From Amoebophrya sp. A120 (lineage: Eukaryota > Sar > Dinophyceae > Syndiniales > Amoebophryaceae), in NCBI GenBank assembly GCA_905178155.1, contig CAJINV010000009.1:3528768-3592767 (forward strand): DNA of 64,000 nt, given 5' to 3'. The notes below the pieces were generated by a model, which saw nothing but the letters and a program-made list of their open reading frames with translations, did not search any database and was not told where the DNA came from. How positions within the stretch are numbered: position 1 is the stretch's first letter; every line of letters begins with the position of its first letter. The translations under genes were made by a program, and so were the position numbers. Shown one piece after another: positions 33,317 to 45,042 of this stretch.

Positions 33317-36300
33317 ATGGGTCAACTTCTCAGTTGTTGCCCGCGCCGTGGCGCGACTGAGGCTTCCGCGAAGGTCACTCCTGCCAAACCCGGAGTTCTA
33401 GACCGGTCTGATGACCTCTCGAATATTGCGGTCGCCGGACCACCCATAACGGCCACGGCGGTTCTCTCCGAGGTCCCCTCCGATGTGGACAAACAGAAGG
33501 ACTTGGAGAGAATTCAGCTCACCACCGCGTCTACGACCGTTTCTGATGTAGAGCTGCCGGACGTCCTATCCAGGAAAAAACACCCAGTTCCATCCAATTT
33601 GTTATGCAGAACATGCATAAGCTTAAGCTGCAGTGTTTGTCATGCAAAAAATGGATGGGTATGGGTGTTTTTTCCTGGATACGTCCCTGTCGAGAAGCAA
33701 TTCATTCCGCCCCCAGCCACTTTCCTCGACCTCCCGCCGGAACTCCTCATGACGATCTCCGAGTTCATTTCGAAGAACAAACGATCGCTCTGTGTGATTT
33801 CAAAGTCGTTTTTCAAGAACGCGAATTTCACCGCCTTTCCGAGGAACGAACTGATTTTGGAAGCGTGTCGCCGGGGATACGCGGCGTGGCTAAATTTGGT
33901 TCTGGTGGACGAGGAGAATGTTGCAACAATTGTGGATGAAAACGATAAAACGGCTACATTCCTTCCAGTCATCCCTGAACAACTGTTAGAAAAACTTTCC
34001 TCCATCTACGACCGCTGTAAGATGACGATTTTTCACCACTCCGTTGAGTCCGGAAACGCGGAGACGGTGAAATTCTGGATCGATTTGTTTTCCAAAACAG
34101 CGAACCCAAATCTGGAATTGTTGGAAAAATTGCTAAACTCCCAAGACGTGTGGAAGTGCGTTCCGATGCACCGGTGCCGAACCGCGGAGATCGCGACATT
34201 GCTAACCACGGTGAAAGCAACAGATCCACAGAACAAAAGCAAGGAAATCAAGATCAAACCCAAGCTGAACCTCGTGACCCGGGCGGATGTGAAGGACACG
34301 CTCATTCAAGCGGGGGATTCCGTGGGTCATGTTGCAGTCCGGTATGATAAACCAGAAATGCTCCAGGCATTAATCGACCAGATGAAGCAGACCGGCTTGG
34401 ATTTGAACATCAGCAATCGAAACGGGGACTCTCCTTTGGACATCGCGGTCGATCTGAAAATGCCGGCTTGTATCCTGTGCAAAAGTATCGTACTCGTATT
34501 GCAGTCATGCATTTACAAATCTTTTTCTCAGCGTAAATCTGCATTACAAATTTTATTTCGCATGCTGAGGAAATTTGTCATGCATTTATACGAGTGCGAT
34601 ACTTTTGCAATGCATAGCTTGCGGATCCTTACTAGTGAAAGCAAACGCAAGCCGTGCGCAATGGTCCGCGCGGAAAATGACCTGGTACCAGGTATGGCCT
34701 GCTCAAACGTTACAATCTCAAACGTTACAATAGAATCTGAGATTTGTCTTGCATGATGGACATGACAGACTCGCAGACCATTCCACTTTCTGCAATACAA
34801 ATTTCGCCAGATTGTAGTGCGCATTGGGACTCCAGAACTTGTCATGCGCAATCCTATGAGAGTTGGCTAGATCATGCACTCTTGCATCACAGATTTCAAT
34901 ATTCTATTGTAACGCTTGAGATTGTAACACCTGAGCGGGTTATACCAGGCAGTAGAGACGAAAATGGTGTTTGTAGTGGAGTTATCAAACGTAAAAATGT
35001 CTGGGTCTGGAAGAATGGAACTTGTGCTGCTAAATCTGAATAATCCAAAAATCTGTGTTGCGTAAGTGCCAAAAGCTGTCCGCTTTTGACCAAGTTGGGA
35101 GGGAGTTTCTCGTGCAGGAAAGGCATGACAGAAACCTCAAAGAATCTGTCATGCTGGGTCTCGCATTGCAGACCTCATGGGTCATGGAAAACCTGCATCA
35201 CAAATCTTGCATTCTTCCAGACCCAGACATTTTTGCATTTGATAGGAGTACATGAAAACGAAGGGTCTAGCAGCTCCCGGCGGGGTGAACTTCCAGCAAA
35301 ACAACAGCACGGGGGCTCCTGGGGGGACGGGATTATCAGGACATCAGGGAACAAACAACAGCGAAACGGGGGAAGCGGCGCTGCATTTGGCGTGTAGCTC
35401 GTTTTCTAGTGAAGACGGTAGTCTCGTCGTCCCACTGGTCGCGGGAACTACAGGGGTGCAGCACACAGCTGTGCACCCGATAAAAGCAATAGACACCGGC
35501 GTCCTCGTCCTAGACCCCGAGATCTGCAAAATCCTGTTGGATTCCAAAGCGGACGCAACTTTACGCGATAAGTCCGGGCAAACGGCGCTGCACAAAGCGT
35601 GTGTCTCAATGCGGAACGTGTTGGGCTGCAAGGATGGTATTAAGCACTGCCACAAAGATCATTCGCAAGAGGCTGCAAATAAAATGCGCGACAACGAGAA
35701 GAAGGTCTTACAAACCTGTGATTTTTTGTTGAAAGCGAATCCGCGGACTGTGGCGTACCAGGACAATGAGAAGTGCTCCGCTTTGATGCTAGCAGCAGGC
35801 TCTGGCAGCTTGGAGCTCTTGAAGTTACTGATCAGCTACTGCAGTGCAACCAATCTAGAGAGGGAAAGTAGCGGTGTCGCGGGAGCAGGAGCAACATCAA
35901 CATCTACATCATCCACTCCAACAGCGCATCAATCCGATTTATCGCCCTCGAAACTACCGCAAAACAGCAGGTCGCAAGACCCGGAGAAGTTGATTCTCGA
36001 GTCCCGGGACGTGCAGAAAAGGAATTTGCTCCACTACGCCTGCACGTTCGACAATGTGGAAGTGGTGAAATTTCTCATGGAAAACTACATTTTGAACGAA
36101 ACAGAACATCCTCAAAACACGACGCCCACATCAAGTACAAATTCAATCAAAAACCGAAAATTACTGACCACCGCCGTGGACGAACGAGAGCGGATTCCCT
36201 TCATGACGGCCATCGTCTCCCGGGCGAGAAATGTTTTACAGTATTTCCTCGAATTAGAAAAGCAGAGACCAACCACATCGCTCATCACAAAACAAGTGGA

Positions 36301-37505
36301 TCAGCAGCTTCAGACACCACTGATGCTGGCTTGCGGCGACGCGGAATTGGTGGAAATTTTGCTGAAGGACGAAGAAATTATGAACTCCGAGATGATCGAG
36401 GAAGTCGACTGGGAGGGCAGAAACGCGTGTCATATTTCTTGCCAGTTGGGAGATGTGGAGTCGTTGCGATTGCTGACGGAGGTCATGGATCGGAAGTACA
36501 GTGATGAGAGCGAAAATGTAGCGGGATCCGAGCTTCTACTGAATAACACAATGGACTGGGGCTGGACCTGCTTGATGCTGGCCTGTGACAAAGGCAGCTT
36601 GGAGTGCATCGAGTTTCTGTTGCAGACAGGGAAAGAAAAAGATGTTGACATGGCAGCACCAGCATCAGAAACTTCTTCTACGTCAAAGATTTTAAACCAA
36701 CTCAATGCCCGGCGGTCCGACGGCTGCACGGCGATGTTGGTTCTCGGGAAAACGGATCAGATTTCTATCAAATGCAAAAATGTCTGGGTCTGGAAACTTG
36801 TGATGCTGCATTGCGCATGATTGAAGCGCTTCCAATGGCAGCCAAGCATGACAAGTTTTTGAGAGGCCTTCTGATGCCTAGCAGGTATTACAAATTGCGT
36901 TTTTGCATGACAAAGAAAGCCTCTCTTTTGCTGCTCATGCAACACAGATTTTCCAGGAATGCATGACACGCATTACAAGCTCACTTTTCCAGACCCAGAC
37001 ATTTTTACATTTGATAATTTCCACCGGAGACCAACTTGTCCAGATCTGGGAAAAGATTTTACTACAGGCAGAGGATAAAAACCAGAAACCAGTTTCGGAT
37101 TTGATTCTCTTCCAACTCACCCACGATAAAGAATCTTCCTCCTCCCGAACCTTACTCCATTTTGTCGCGCAGAACCCGCATATAGAAGTGAACAGCTGTC
37201 ATACCGCGCTGGACTTTTTGCTCGCAAAAGGTGCGGATGTGAACGCAAAAGACTCCGTGAACTGGACGGCTTTGCATTACTGCTGTCAGAAGGGGGATTT
37301 GCTGTCTGTCGAAGTGTTATTCAAATACAACGCGGTCGATTCGGAAGATGACGTCGGGGTGTCCGCCAGGAGTCTGGCGGAAAAATGCGGGCATCACCAT
37401 TTACTGAACGCGTTTCCCGGCAATGTGAACTACACGCTGAATGCCACGGGGGGCAGCTTGGGCGGAAACAGTTTAGGAAGTGGGAGCTCGCCGATGCGGG
37501 CGTGA
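33317..37505 (+). CDS. G7: N-myristoylated ankyrin-repeat protein
   Basis: Predicted exons 33317-33566, 33687-34470, 34622-34692, 34950-34982, 35250-36765, 37022-37505; sum 3138 nt, 1045 residues. It starts MGQLLSCC, a myristoylation signal followed by two palmitoylatable cysteines, so it probably sits on the inner face of a membrane. PPATFLDLPPELLMTISEFI (33710-33770) resembles an F-box-like helix pair. Many ankyrin repeats follow: GETALHLAC-like units at 35370 and 35578 (SGQTALHKAC), then SALMLAAGSGSLELLKLLIS, RNLLHYACTFDNVEVVKFLM, TPLMLACGDAELVEILL, TCLMLACDKGSLECIEFLL and, in the last exon, WTALHYCCQKGDLLSVEVLF. Ankyrin arrays bind proteins; the partner is unknown. Five introners of four families interrupt it; one exon is 33 nt. 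Confidence 0.88.
33567..33681. mobile_element. Introner, family C
   Basis: Starts TATCCAGGAAAAAACACCC, ends GGGTGTTTTTTCCTGGATA; exact TSD cgtcc at 33562-33566 and 33682-33686. In G7. Element plus TSD is 120 nt and reads open, so retention would not break the frame. Confidence 0.95.
34471..34616. mobile_element. Introner, family B
   Basis: TATCCTGTGCAAAAGTATCG... to ...ACTTTTGCAATGCATA; exact TSD gcttg at 34466-34470 and 34617-34621. In G7. Confidence 0.95.
34693..34944. mobile_element. Introner, family G
   Basis: Starts TATGGCCTGCTCAAACGTTA, ends ACACCTGAGCGGGTTATA; exact TSD ccagg at 34688-34692 and 34945-34949; TSD allows GT...AG ends. In G7. Confidence 0.95.
34983..35244. mobile_element. 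Introner, family A
   Basis: TATCAAACGTAAAAATGTCT... to ...TTTTGCATTTGATA; exact TSD ggagt at 34978-34982 and 35245-35249. In G7; with the previous element it leaves a 33-nt exon. Confidence 0.95.
36766..37016. mobile_element. Introner, family A (variant interior)
   Basis: TATCAAATGCAAAAATGTCT... to ...TTTTTACATTTGATA; exact TSD atttc at 36761-36765 and 37017-37021. In G7. Confidence 0.95.
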
Positions 37506-38080
37506 TGCAAGGATTGATTTCATGTTGAACTTGAATGAAAGAATTACGCAGGTACTAGTACAACTGACTGCTGATTACTTGTTTTGGTCGGTGTCGACAG
37601 CGAAATCGATTGCGGTGACATCGTGTTGCCAAACGCCATGGTTCACGGTGTATTTGCAAATGCTTAATGGTGCGGTTTAGTGATGTGCCGGAAGTAGAAT
37701 TAATTGAGCTTGTTCTGCACCACATCGCGAGTGCAAGAGCGAAACCCCTGCTCCTGCGAGCGAAATGGATATTGATGGGCTTGGAGTGCTGGCGGGAGGC
37801 GCAGGTGATTTTGTTGGCGTAGAGCGAGTTGTAGTGCGTCTGCGTAGTTGTGCCTTCAAAAGGGTTCTTCAATGCAAAAGTCATTGTGAGGAGATCATCA
37901 CTGTCACTCTGTGGATCTTAAACCAAAACTGTGATCTTGAGAACCAAATCAACACCAAAGAGGAGCCACCAGCCGCTGGTAGAAGTTGCTGCGGCTTCTG
38001 CGAAGAAGAAGATGGCTACGACTTGACAGTTCGAGCGGCAGGAGCTCGACCTCCAGAGCAGCTCCAGCGGTGAAAAACTC
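37506..38080. other. Intergenic G7-G8
   Basis: 575 bp, nothing recognised. Confidence 0.5.
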
Positions 38081-41000
38081 ATGCTGCCCAGCGGGGCGAC
38101 TGCGAGGGCGACAAGAGCACGACGAGAGAAGATGATGGTGCCGTCGCTTCTCTTCGCCAGCTTGGGCGCAGTAGCGCCGTGGTTTTTCTTCTTCACAAAT
38201 CTCGTGATTATCGGAGTAGATGCTGTCACCGTACAACAGCAACGAGCTTCGGTTGCAGCGGGAACAGGTGCGGGCAGAAGTACGTCTGCAGCTCTGTTGG
38301 AGAAGCGCCGTCGTGGAGCTCGTAGGGGAACGAGTCGAACGACGAAGTTCTCTATGCGGGGAAAATACAATCGCAGAAAGACCACTAGAACGAACTTCAT
38401 TTCCCAGAAGGAGGCCCTGCTGCAAGTCCCGCACCACCTGCGACAGGAATTTGCTTTACTGCAGGAACAAGACCAGCATAGCCATGCAGGGACCAACATC
38501 AAGACCTCCCACAAGAGTAGAAAAGCAGCCTCTACTTCTTCTGCTGCGACGGCAGAAATAAGAAACGCGAACAAAATTCTCGAACTGAATAAGCTTTACT
38601 CCAAGCACTTCGCTCAGCTCGACGAAACCATTCTTTCCTGCAACGAGAAAAAGCTCAACCTCCAATCGAAGTTGAAGGAGGAGAGTGAAAAATTGAAACA
38701 AAAACAGCAGCAATCAACCCAGCAATTGAGAAACAAAGACCTCCTCTACAAGACCGTCCAAGAGTTACAAGATAATATGCGGATTTCCGTGAACGAGATC
38801 GAGAAGCAAAAGCAGCTGTGTGAGAAGCAAGCGAGTAGCAGAAATGGAGAAATATTGGCTTTATCCCAGGACGAGCAGTTGGTCGGGAAGTTTCAACCTG
38901 ACTACAGTACTTGCGACAAAACAGTCTCTTCACCGCCGAAACTTTTGGAGTGCACGTTACCCGACGGGTCACTGTTCTTCACTTTCGCGAATGGGACGCT
39001 GCATAATAGCATGCATTGCAAATATGTCTGGGTCTGGAAGGATGTAACTTGTGATGCTGCATTTGCATGCTACAAAAATCTGTGTTGCATGAATAGCAAA
39101 AGAGGTCCAGTTTTTGCCATGGCGAGAGGGCATTTCTCATGCGGTATAGGCATCAGGAAGCCCTCGCAAAACTAGTGATGCTAGGTCATGCATCACAGAC
39201 GTCAGGAATCATGCAAAATGTGCATGACAAACCTTGCAGCCTTCCAGAGTCAGACATTTTTGCATTTGATAAATAATTTTGTCAGGAAATTCGCATCTAA
39301 AACCAGCAAAGAGCTGCTCTCCTTGAACTTGATGCGGATTCTGTACAGCAGCGAGGGGGCGATGCCGGGGGACTCGGCGCTGTTGCAGATTTCAACATCT
39401 GGGCAAAATGGAAAGAACTTGATGTTCACGACAAGAGGTGGTCACGATCAACAACATTCTAGTAAGAAGATAAAACCGCACTTCCTCCTCCAAAACACGA
39501 CGAATTACAACGTGTCGGAGATTTTAACAGCAGAGGAGATCAACGACGGCGTGAAGTGTGCGAAGCATGCGAAACAGTTGAAAGGTCAAGACTGCGGGTT
39601 ATACCAGGATTTGATCGCCACTTTCGAAGATTCCGTCCGCGACAGTAAGATCACTGCGAAGCAAGAATTGGTGAAAGAAACCGAGAAATATCCACGAAAA
39701 AACACCCATCCCCATCCAATTTGTTATGCAAAACAAGCATAATTATGATTTGCAGTGTTTCTCATGCAAAAAATGGATGGGGATGGGTTCTTTTCCTGGA
39801 TAAGAAATGCGACAAAGCCACCAAGGATTTCGAAGTTTTGTCCTCTGGAAACAAGGCGAAATTACTGCAGCTGCAAGCGGAATTGCAGGAATCCGTACAG
39901 TATTTGCAGCAGTACGTCTTCGAGGCGGGGAAGCAGAAAACCACGTTTGAGGCAGTGTCAAAAGACATTGCGGCGGAGGTTTTGAGCTGCGAAAATTCCA
40001 TCAACGCGGAAAAACAGTCGCTGGAGGGGCTGAAGATGTTGTACAAAACAGCTACCAACTCTGCCGGTGGTGCTGGGTCTTCTAGTACGACCTCAACATC
40101 AGGGTCAACCTCAACAGCAGCCGCAAACAACAGCACTCCTGTGCAGTTCATGGGAAACTGCGAAGTTTCTCCGTTCGTCGCGGACACCCCCTGCGTTTGC
40201 ACCGTCGGGAAGGACGGGGTGGTGAAGGGAAAGCAGACGCTTAGTCGCGAAATTGTGAACGTGGATTTTTCTGTGGCGGGTAACAAGAATTTCAACAAGG
40301 CCAGTTCCTGTCCGCCGCTGAAGTTAGTCGACCGGAGTTGCGATTGCAGCAGCGGGAGTTCAAGTTCTTCAGCAGGACAAGCACCGTCCTCCTCATCTTC
40401 CTGCCGCCCCTCCAAGTGGTCGGAATGGTCAGAGTGCACGCAGCAGTGCGGCACAGGCTTGCAATCGCGAACCCGGACGTTGCCGACAGGTTCGTCCTGT
40501 ACTAGCGGTGGATCCGCTTTCCTACAGGACCTGAACACGGTGGAGGAGCAGGAGTGCAACACCCATCCGTGCGACTTGAACTGCGAATTGAGCGAGTGGA
40601 CCGCCTGGTCCGGATGCACCAAGCAGTGTCGCACCGGGCACCAAGTGCGCAGACGGGAACACGTTTTGCAGCAGGCCCTCGGTGACAACGGGAAGTGCTG
40701 GAAGAAAAACTCGAAACAACGGCTGGAACTGCAGGTCTGCAACACCAACGCAGATTGCGTTGGCGCTTCTGGGGTGAAGCAGGCCGTGCCGAGTTGTAGT
40801 GAAAACAAACTTTCTGCGTCGAATTTGCTGTTTTTGGTCGACGGATCCGGGTCAATGCAAGTGCAGCAGAAGTCCACTGGTGGTGGATCAGCAGGAGCTA
40901 CAACATCCCAAACGACCATCCTTCAAGACGTGCAAACGTTTCTTCTCTCCTTCGCGAAACGCATGAACTTTTTTCCGACCAGTGGTGTCACGAAGAACAA

Positions 41001-41526
41001 AATCGGGCTGATCACCTTCGCGGACAGAGCAGAGAAGATCAGCTTGGCGCAGGTAAATGAGCAGCAGGTAGTGCAGGAAGCGGATTTGAAGAGCGCAATC
41101 GTGGAGAAATTGCCGAAAAGTTTACTGAACGCCGGACACAGCACCAATTTAGCCGCGGCATTGTCTCTGGCGACGAATGAGCTAAGCTGTGGTGCCAGTA
41201 CAACTTCTTCGTCATCCTCCTCTGTCGGTGAGTTTTGCCAAAACCGAGAATCGTCAACCTCCACCACTGCTATTCCGACGGTGTTTATCATCACAGACGG
41301 TATGCCGAGGTCCAAGTACTTAGCGACCATGGAGATGCAGAAGCTGGGGAAAATCGCGCGGGTGTTTTTTCTCACGATTGGGAATTCGCTGAATAAAAAG
41401 GTTCTGAAGAATTTTGCGACCTTTCCAAGTTCGGAAAATTTCTACCACGTATTGGAGAGCGCGAAATTGAAAGAGGTGGAAACCGTCACGGATATCATGG
41501 CGAATTTCTGTACGAAGTTTGCATAA
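38081..41526 (+). CDS. G8: secreted protein with two TSP1 repeats and a vWA domain
   Basis: Predicted exons 38081-39009, 39277-39688, 39808-41526; sum 3060 nt, 1019 residues. The start may instead be the Met at 38132, which directly precedes a hydrophobic signal segment (MMVPSLLFASLGAVAPWFFF). Residues about 150-420 are coiled coil. Two thrombospondin type-1 repeats lie at about 646-705 (WSEWSECTQQCGTG) and 707-770 (LSEWTAWSGCTKQCRTGHQ). A von Willebrand A domain follows at about 787-1015 with the metal-binding DGSGSM motif and FIITDGM. This combination occurs in apicomplexan TRAP-like adhesins, but here TSP1 precedes vWA and no C-terminal membrane helix is present, so it would be secreted or held by partners. 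A role in adhesion or host contact is inferred. One family A and one family C introner interrupt it. Confidence 0.9.
39010..39271. mobile_element. Introner, family A
   Basis: Left end reads CATGCATTGCAAATATG (first T mutated to C), right end TTTTGCATTTGATA; flanks aatag (39005-39009) and aataa (39272-39276). In G8; frame restored as LHNS|FVRK. Confidence 0.9.
39689..39802. mobile_element. Introner, family C
   Basis: Starts TATCCACGAAAAAACACCC, ends GGGTTCTTTTCCTGGATA; exact TSD agaaa at 39684-39688 and 39803-39807. In G8. Confidence 0.95.
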
Positions 41527-42259
41527 ACGGTTGTAAGCAGTTCATCGAAGAGCCACTGCTTGGTTTTATTGTTGTTTTCCACTCATAGCTTCCACCAGTC
41601 TAGAGGAACGAATTTTCTTTTCCACAAATAGCCACGAATTGGATTTGCAGCAACACTTAGTTACAGCACATTGGGCGCCACGCTGCCTTGAAGAAGCAGG
41701 TGCTGTGTCGTACATGCAGCTCACTAAGTGCAACGGTTTTGGTGCACCTGTTCTGTTAGGTAATTTTCGTCGTGGGACCACGAGATTTTCCTGTCGTACG
41801 AAAGAGAGACTCGGAGAACTAATCTCGGTGACAATGGTGCTGCACTGGGACGAAATCGAAACCACACTCAGCCACACGGTAAAATCGCAGACGCATTTTA
41901 CTCTTCGAGAGAACAAGTCGTGCCATGCACACGCACCGATCGAATTAGTGATGAAGGTGTTTTGAGAAGAGCTAAGCCCGCCCAAAAAGCTTAGAGTCGT
42001 TCGTTCGCGTTTGTGAATATTTGGTCGAACATTTTATTCCCCGGCGACGCCGCGCCAAGACAGAGGCCCTTGCCTATACTATGGTATGACTTTTTTGATG
42101 ACATGGACCCAAACGGTAGAAAGAATAAAAACAAGACCGAGCAGCGGTGGAGTACGTGCTAACCCTAACGTCTACTTGTCGCAGCGCGACAATCTAAGGT
42201 TCTTTGACTTACAGTACGTCGCACACAGAAGAACATAACAAGAAATCTAGACGAACAAG
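41527..42259. other. Intergenic G8-G9
   Basis: 733 bp. A 108-codon frame at 41639-41965 has no domain or splice context and is not called. Confidence 0.5.
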
Positions 42260-43010
42260 ATGTTCTGCTGCGTCCGCTACGGGCTCGAGGAGGACAGCAA
42301 AACCTTCTTCAACCTAAATTGCGGCACCGCGGTTTTGCAAGACTTTATCGAGTCCAAAGCTCTGAAGCAGATCAAGCTCGACATCACGAAGCAGAAGGAG
42401 ATTCACCGAAAGCAAATCTCCACCCTGGCACGGCAGCTGAACGCACACAGCAAGCATCTCTCTATCCTGCAAAAGAGAAATCCCAACGCAACAGGAGCAA
42501 CCGTCGCGGGTGGAGGCGCTCCGGGGGACGAGGAGACAGGCGCTGGGGACAAAAAAGAAGAGGAGCAGGAAGAAGAGGAAGTGGATGAATACGCAGCACA
42601 GGATGCAAAAATCGAGGTTCTGCCGAAGGATAACATGGAGACAGTGACCAGTTGGATCGAGGGGACGGAAGGGGAAATTAGGGACAGGTATCATCGTAGT
42701 TCTTCATGACGACAATCTAATGGATGCACATGTTCATGACAAGGTCTAGGTGGAAGTAGGCCGGATCTTTTCCTCTCAGTCAGAGTGTCATGCTCGCACC
42801 ACTTTCACTACGGTAGGAAAAAAGAAAAACCTAAACTACCTTCCACATCTACTGTCCATCATACATCAACATTACAGGGAAGCCGCACTGGTAGCATTAG
42901 ACGAGGCAGAAATCGCGTTCCAAGATGTCGAAAAAGTGGACCTCGTCGATTCAGCCACGCAAGAAAAAGTCTCCTTCCGCGAACTGTTCCCGGTGCATTT
43001 ACGCTCTTGA
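42260..43010 (+). CDS. G9: small conserved-looking protein, 186 residues
   Basis: Exons 42260-42687 and 42878-43010, with a GT-AG intron of 190 nt between; sum 561 nt, 186 residues, stop TGA at 43008-43010. It begins MFCCVRYGLEEDSKTFFNLN and continues CGTAVLQDFIESKAL. This layout (short first strand, NxNC, hydrophobic helix, later KVDLVDSATQEKVSF) reminds me of the small CXorf65/C22orf15-type family, but the match is from memory and weak. A Glu/Lys-rich acidic stretch lies at 42540-42600. It has no introner, unlike nearly all its neighbours. A further exon-like open stretch, 43433-43544, lies downstream between an AG and a GTGAGC, but I cannot connect it in frame. Confidence 0.65.
42688..42877 (+). 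other. GT-AG intron in G9
   Basis: Donor CAG|GTATCATC, acceptor AACATTACAG|; restores GEIRDR|EAALVALDEAE in frame. Confidence 0.85.
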
Positions 43011-45042
43011 GAGGGTAGTTCTATCGGTTGTATGACTTCTGTCTGGAATCGCGGTCCTATGCAGTTAGAGTCACTTCTTGTTTTCCTCATTGTGATGATG
43101 TCCCAGCAAGAACCAACATCAAGCTTGAGCTTCATCGCTGTTTGTCGACAGCACACCGACGCAAGAACCCAAGACAGTTTTTCTTCTGATAGAAGATTTT
43201 TTTTCCTTCGCATACCCGTTGCCCGCAACCGCTTGCCTGCCACTGAGAAGCACGACGGATCTGATAGGTACTGAACATAATTCACGCAAGTAGATCTAAT
43301 TGCACTTCAGCGTTTGCGTTCTCAGGTTATTGCAATTTCTTTGACCTTCTTTCATCATCTTTATCTGTGCAGCCGGGGGAACAAGTAGGACAAATTGTCA
43401 TGCAAAAGTGGAACATACACGCACTCGCACAGGTCTGCGTGGCGAGGGCGTGGATCCGCTCCCGCTGACGTTCGCGGTGCCAAAAGTCGTGCGGTCGGCC
43501 GAGGTCGAACAAATGCTGCTGGAGGGGGTGTTGGCGGGGAGAAGGTGAGCTGCAGATGAGATGAGACTGCAGATGGATGACACTGCTGCAGCTGGAGGAT
43601 CATCCTCATCCTGGGAACAATTCCTTATTTGCACTGTGGTACTGCTTCGTCTCTGTTGTGCATTCGAAGACCGAAGATGAAGTAGTAAGAAACAAAACTG
43701 AAATGAATCCACAACTACTAAAGAAGATCAGGAAAAACTACAGGAAGCTGCGCTTATGTTTTGAATGAATTGGCTAGACTATTGCTTTCCTTGTCTACTT
43801 GTGTCCTCGCAACACTGAAAAATAATGTTGGACGATACGCACCATAGCCCTGATAGTGCTTCTTGTGCTGCCTGCCTCTAGTACCGGCGGGTAGAAATAG
43901 AGCGTTGCAAAAAGTTCCTGCGTACTGTTCTGCACAACAAGTCTGTCACTGAGCTTCTGCGGAACGTGTGCTGGGGGTTGTTGTGTCGAAATACCTACTA
44001 CATTAGCCACAGTGGATTTCGTGCTAGAGCTAGTTGTTGGAAAAATTGTTTAAAAAAGAAGAGTGGTTGGTAGTTCTCGGGCGAGGACGAGATTGCAAAG
44101 AAGCAAATCGGAGTAGATGACAGAACCTCAGGAGTAGATCTCTAATATCATTATCACACGCAAGCTGATGTCAAGCCTACTGTCTGCGGTGCATAAATTC
44201 TGGTACGACTGGAGGTGGTCGTGAAGACCTGCTGCAGGAGCAGGAGTTCTGCAGCAGGAACAATGTAAAAAGTCTTTTTGGGTGAAGAAAGATTCTACGT
44301 AGAAACATGAAAGTGATTCCCTGCAGCTCGTAGTCGTAGTTGGGACCGTCCGTCTCTGAACTATTACGGTAGACTGTGTCCGTTCGTAGCGGGAACTAGT
44401 ATTTACACTTCGTCTGCGTAGTTTGTTCGCAAGAACAATAGAGCAACCACGAGAATACAAAATATACACGTCGAACGCCAAACATGAGGGAATGCACTGC
44501 TGGAGCCGGTTTCTCGCCCAGATTTTACCTTCAGCCACCAGCCCCACCGCCCTGGCTGTTCGTGACCGGTGGACGATTGCAGGCCGGTGGCTGTGTGTCA
44601 TCTCTGTCTGAGCTTGATGCTCTCTCAGCATGATCGAAGACGAACATGGCAGGAGAGGACCACGACAACGACCAGCCACTATCTGACCGAGGTATGTGAA
44701 GACGACTTGGGCAACGAACAAGTGAATACGACGAAAGCTGGTGCGCAGGGGATCGATACTAGGAAAGGGTCCTTCTTCTACTTATCACATCTTCAAACTG
44801 CTGCAGTAGAACGCTAGCCTCATCGTGTCCCCGGGGATTTGCTTTTGCAGCTTGGACGCCTTCTGACGTAGAAGTTCTTGTTTCTGGGTAAGAACAAGTT
44901 TACGTAGTCACGAAGACAAGAACCGCTGTCATCACTACGTAGCTGCGCTGATCAAAAAGAAAGATCTGAACTACTACACGATGAAGTAAATGCGGACTCC
45001 ACTTCCCACCTCGCCTCGACCACACAGAGACTGAAAAACATC
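43011..45042. other. Intergenic G9-G10 with possible exons
   Basis: 2 kb. Two stretches look coding: 43433-43544 (LRGEGVDPLPLTFAVPKVV, between AG and GTGAGC) and 44646-44691 plus 44851-44887 (MAGEDHDNDQPLSDR then WTPSDVEVLVSG, with strong donors GTATGT and GTAAGA). The latter could be 5' exons of G10; neither is proven. Confidence 0.4.

Noticed and set aside
43373-43432. Exon reading PGEQVGQIVMQKWN downstream of G9
   Set aside because: It contains the intron-type motif TTGTCATGCA and ends at a good acceptor (CGCACAG), so it is more likely intron; only 43433-43544 is kept as a possible exon.
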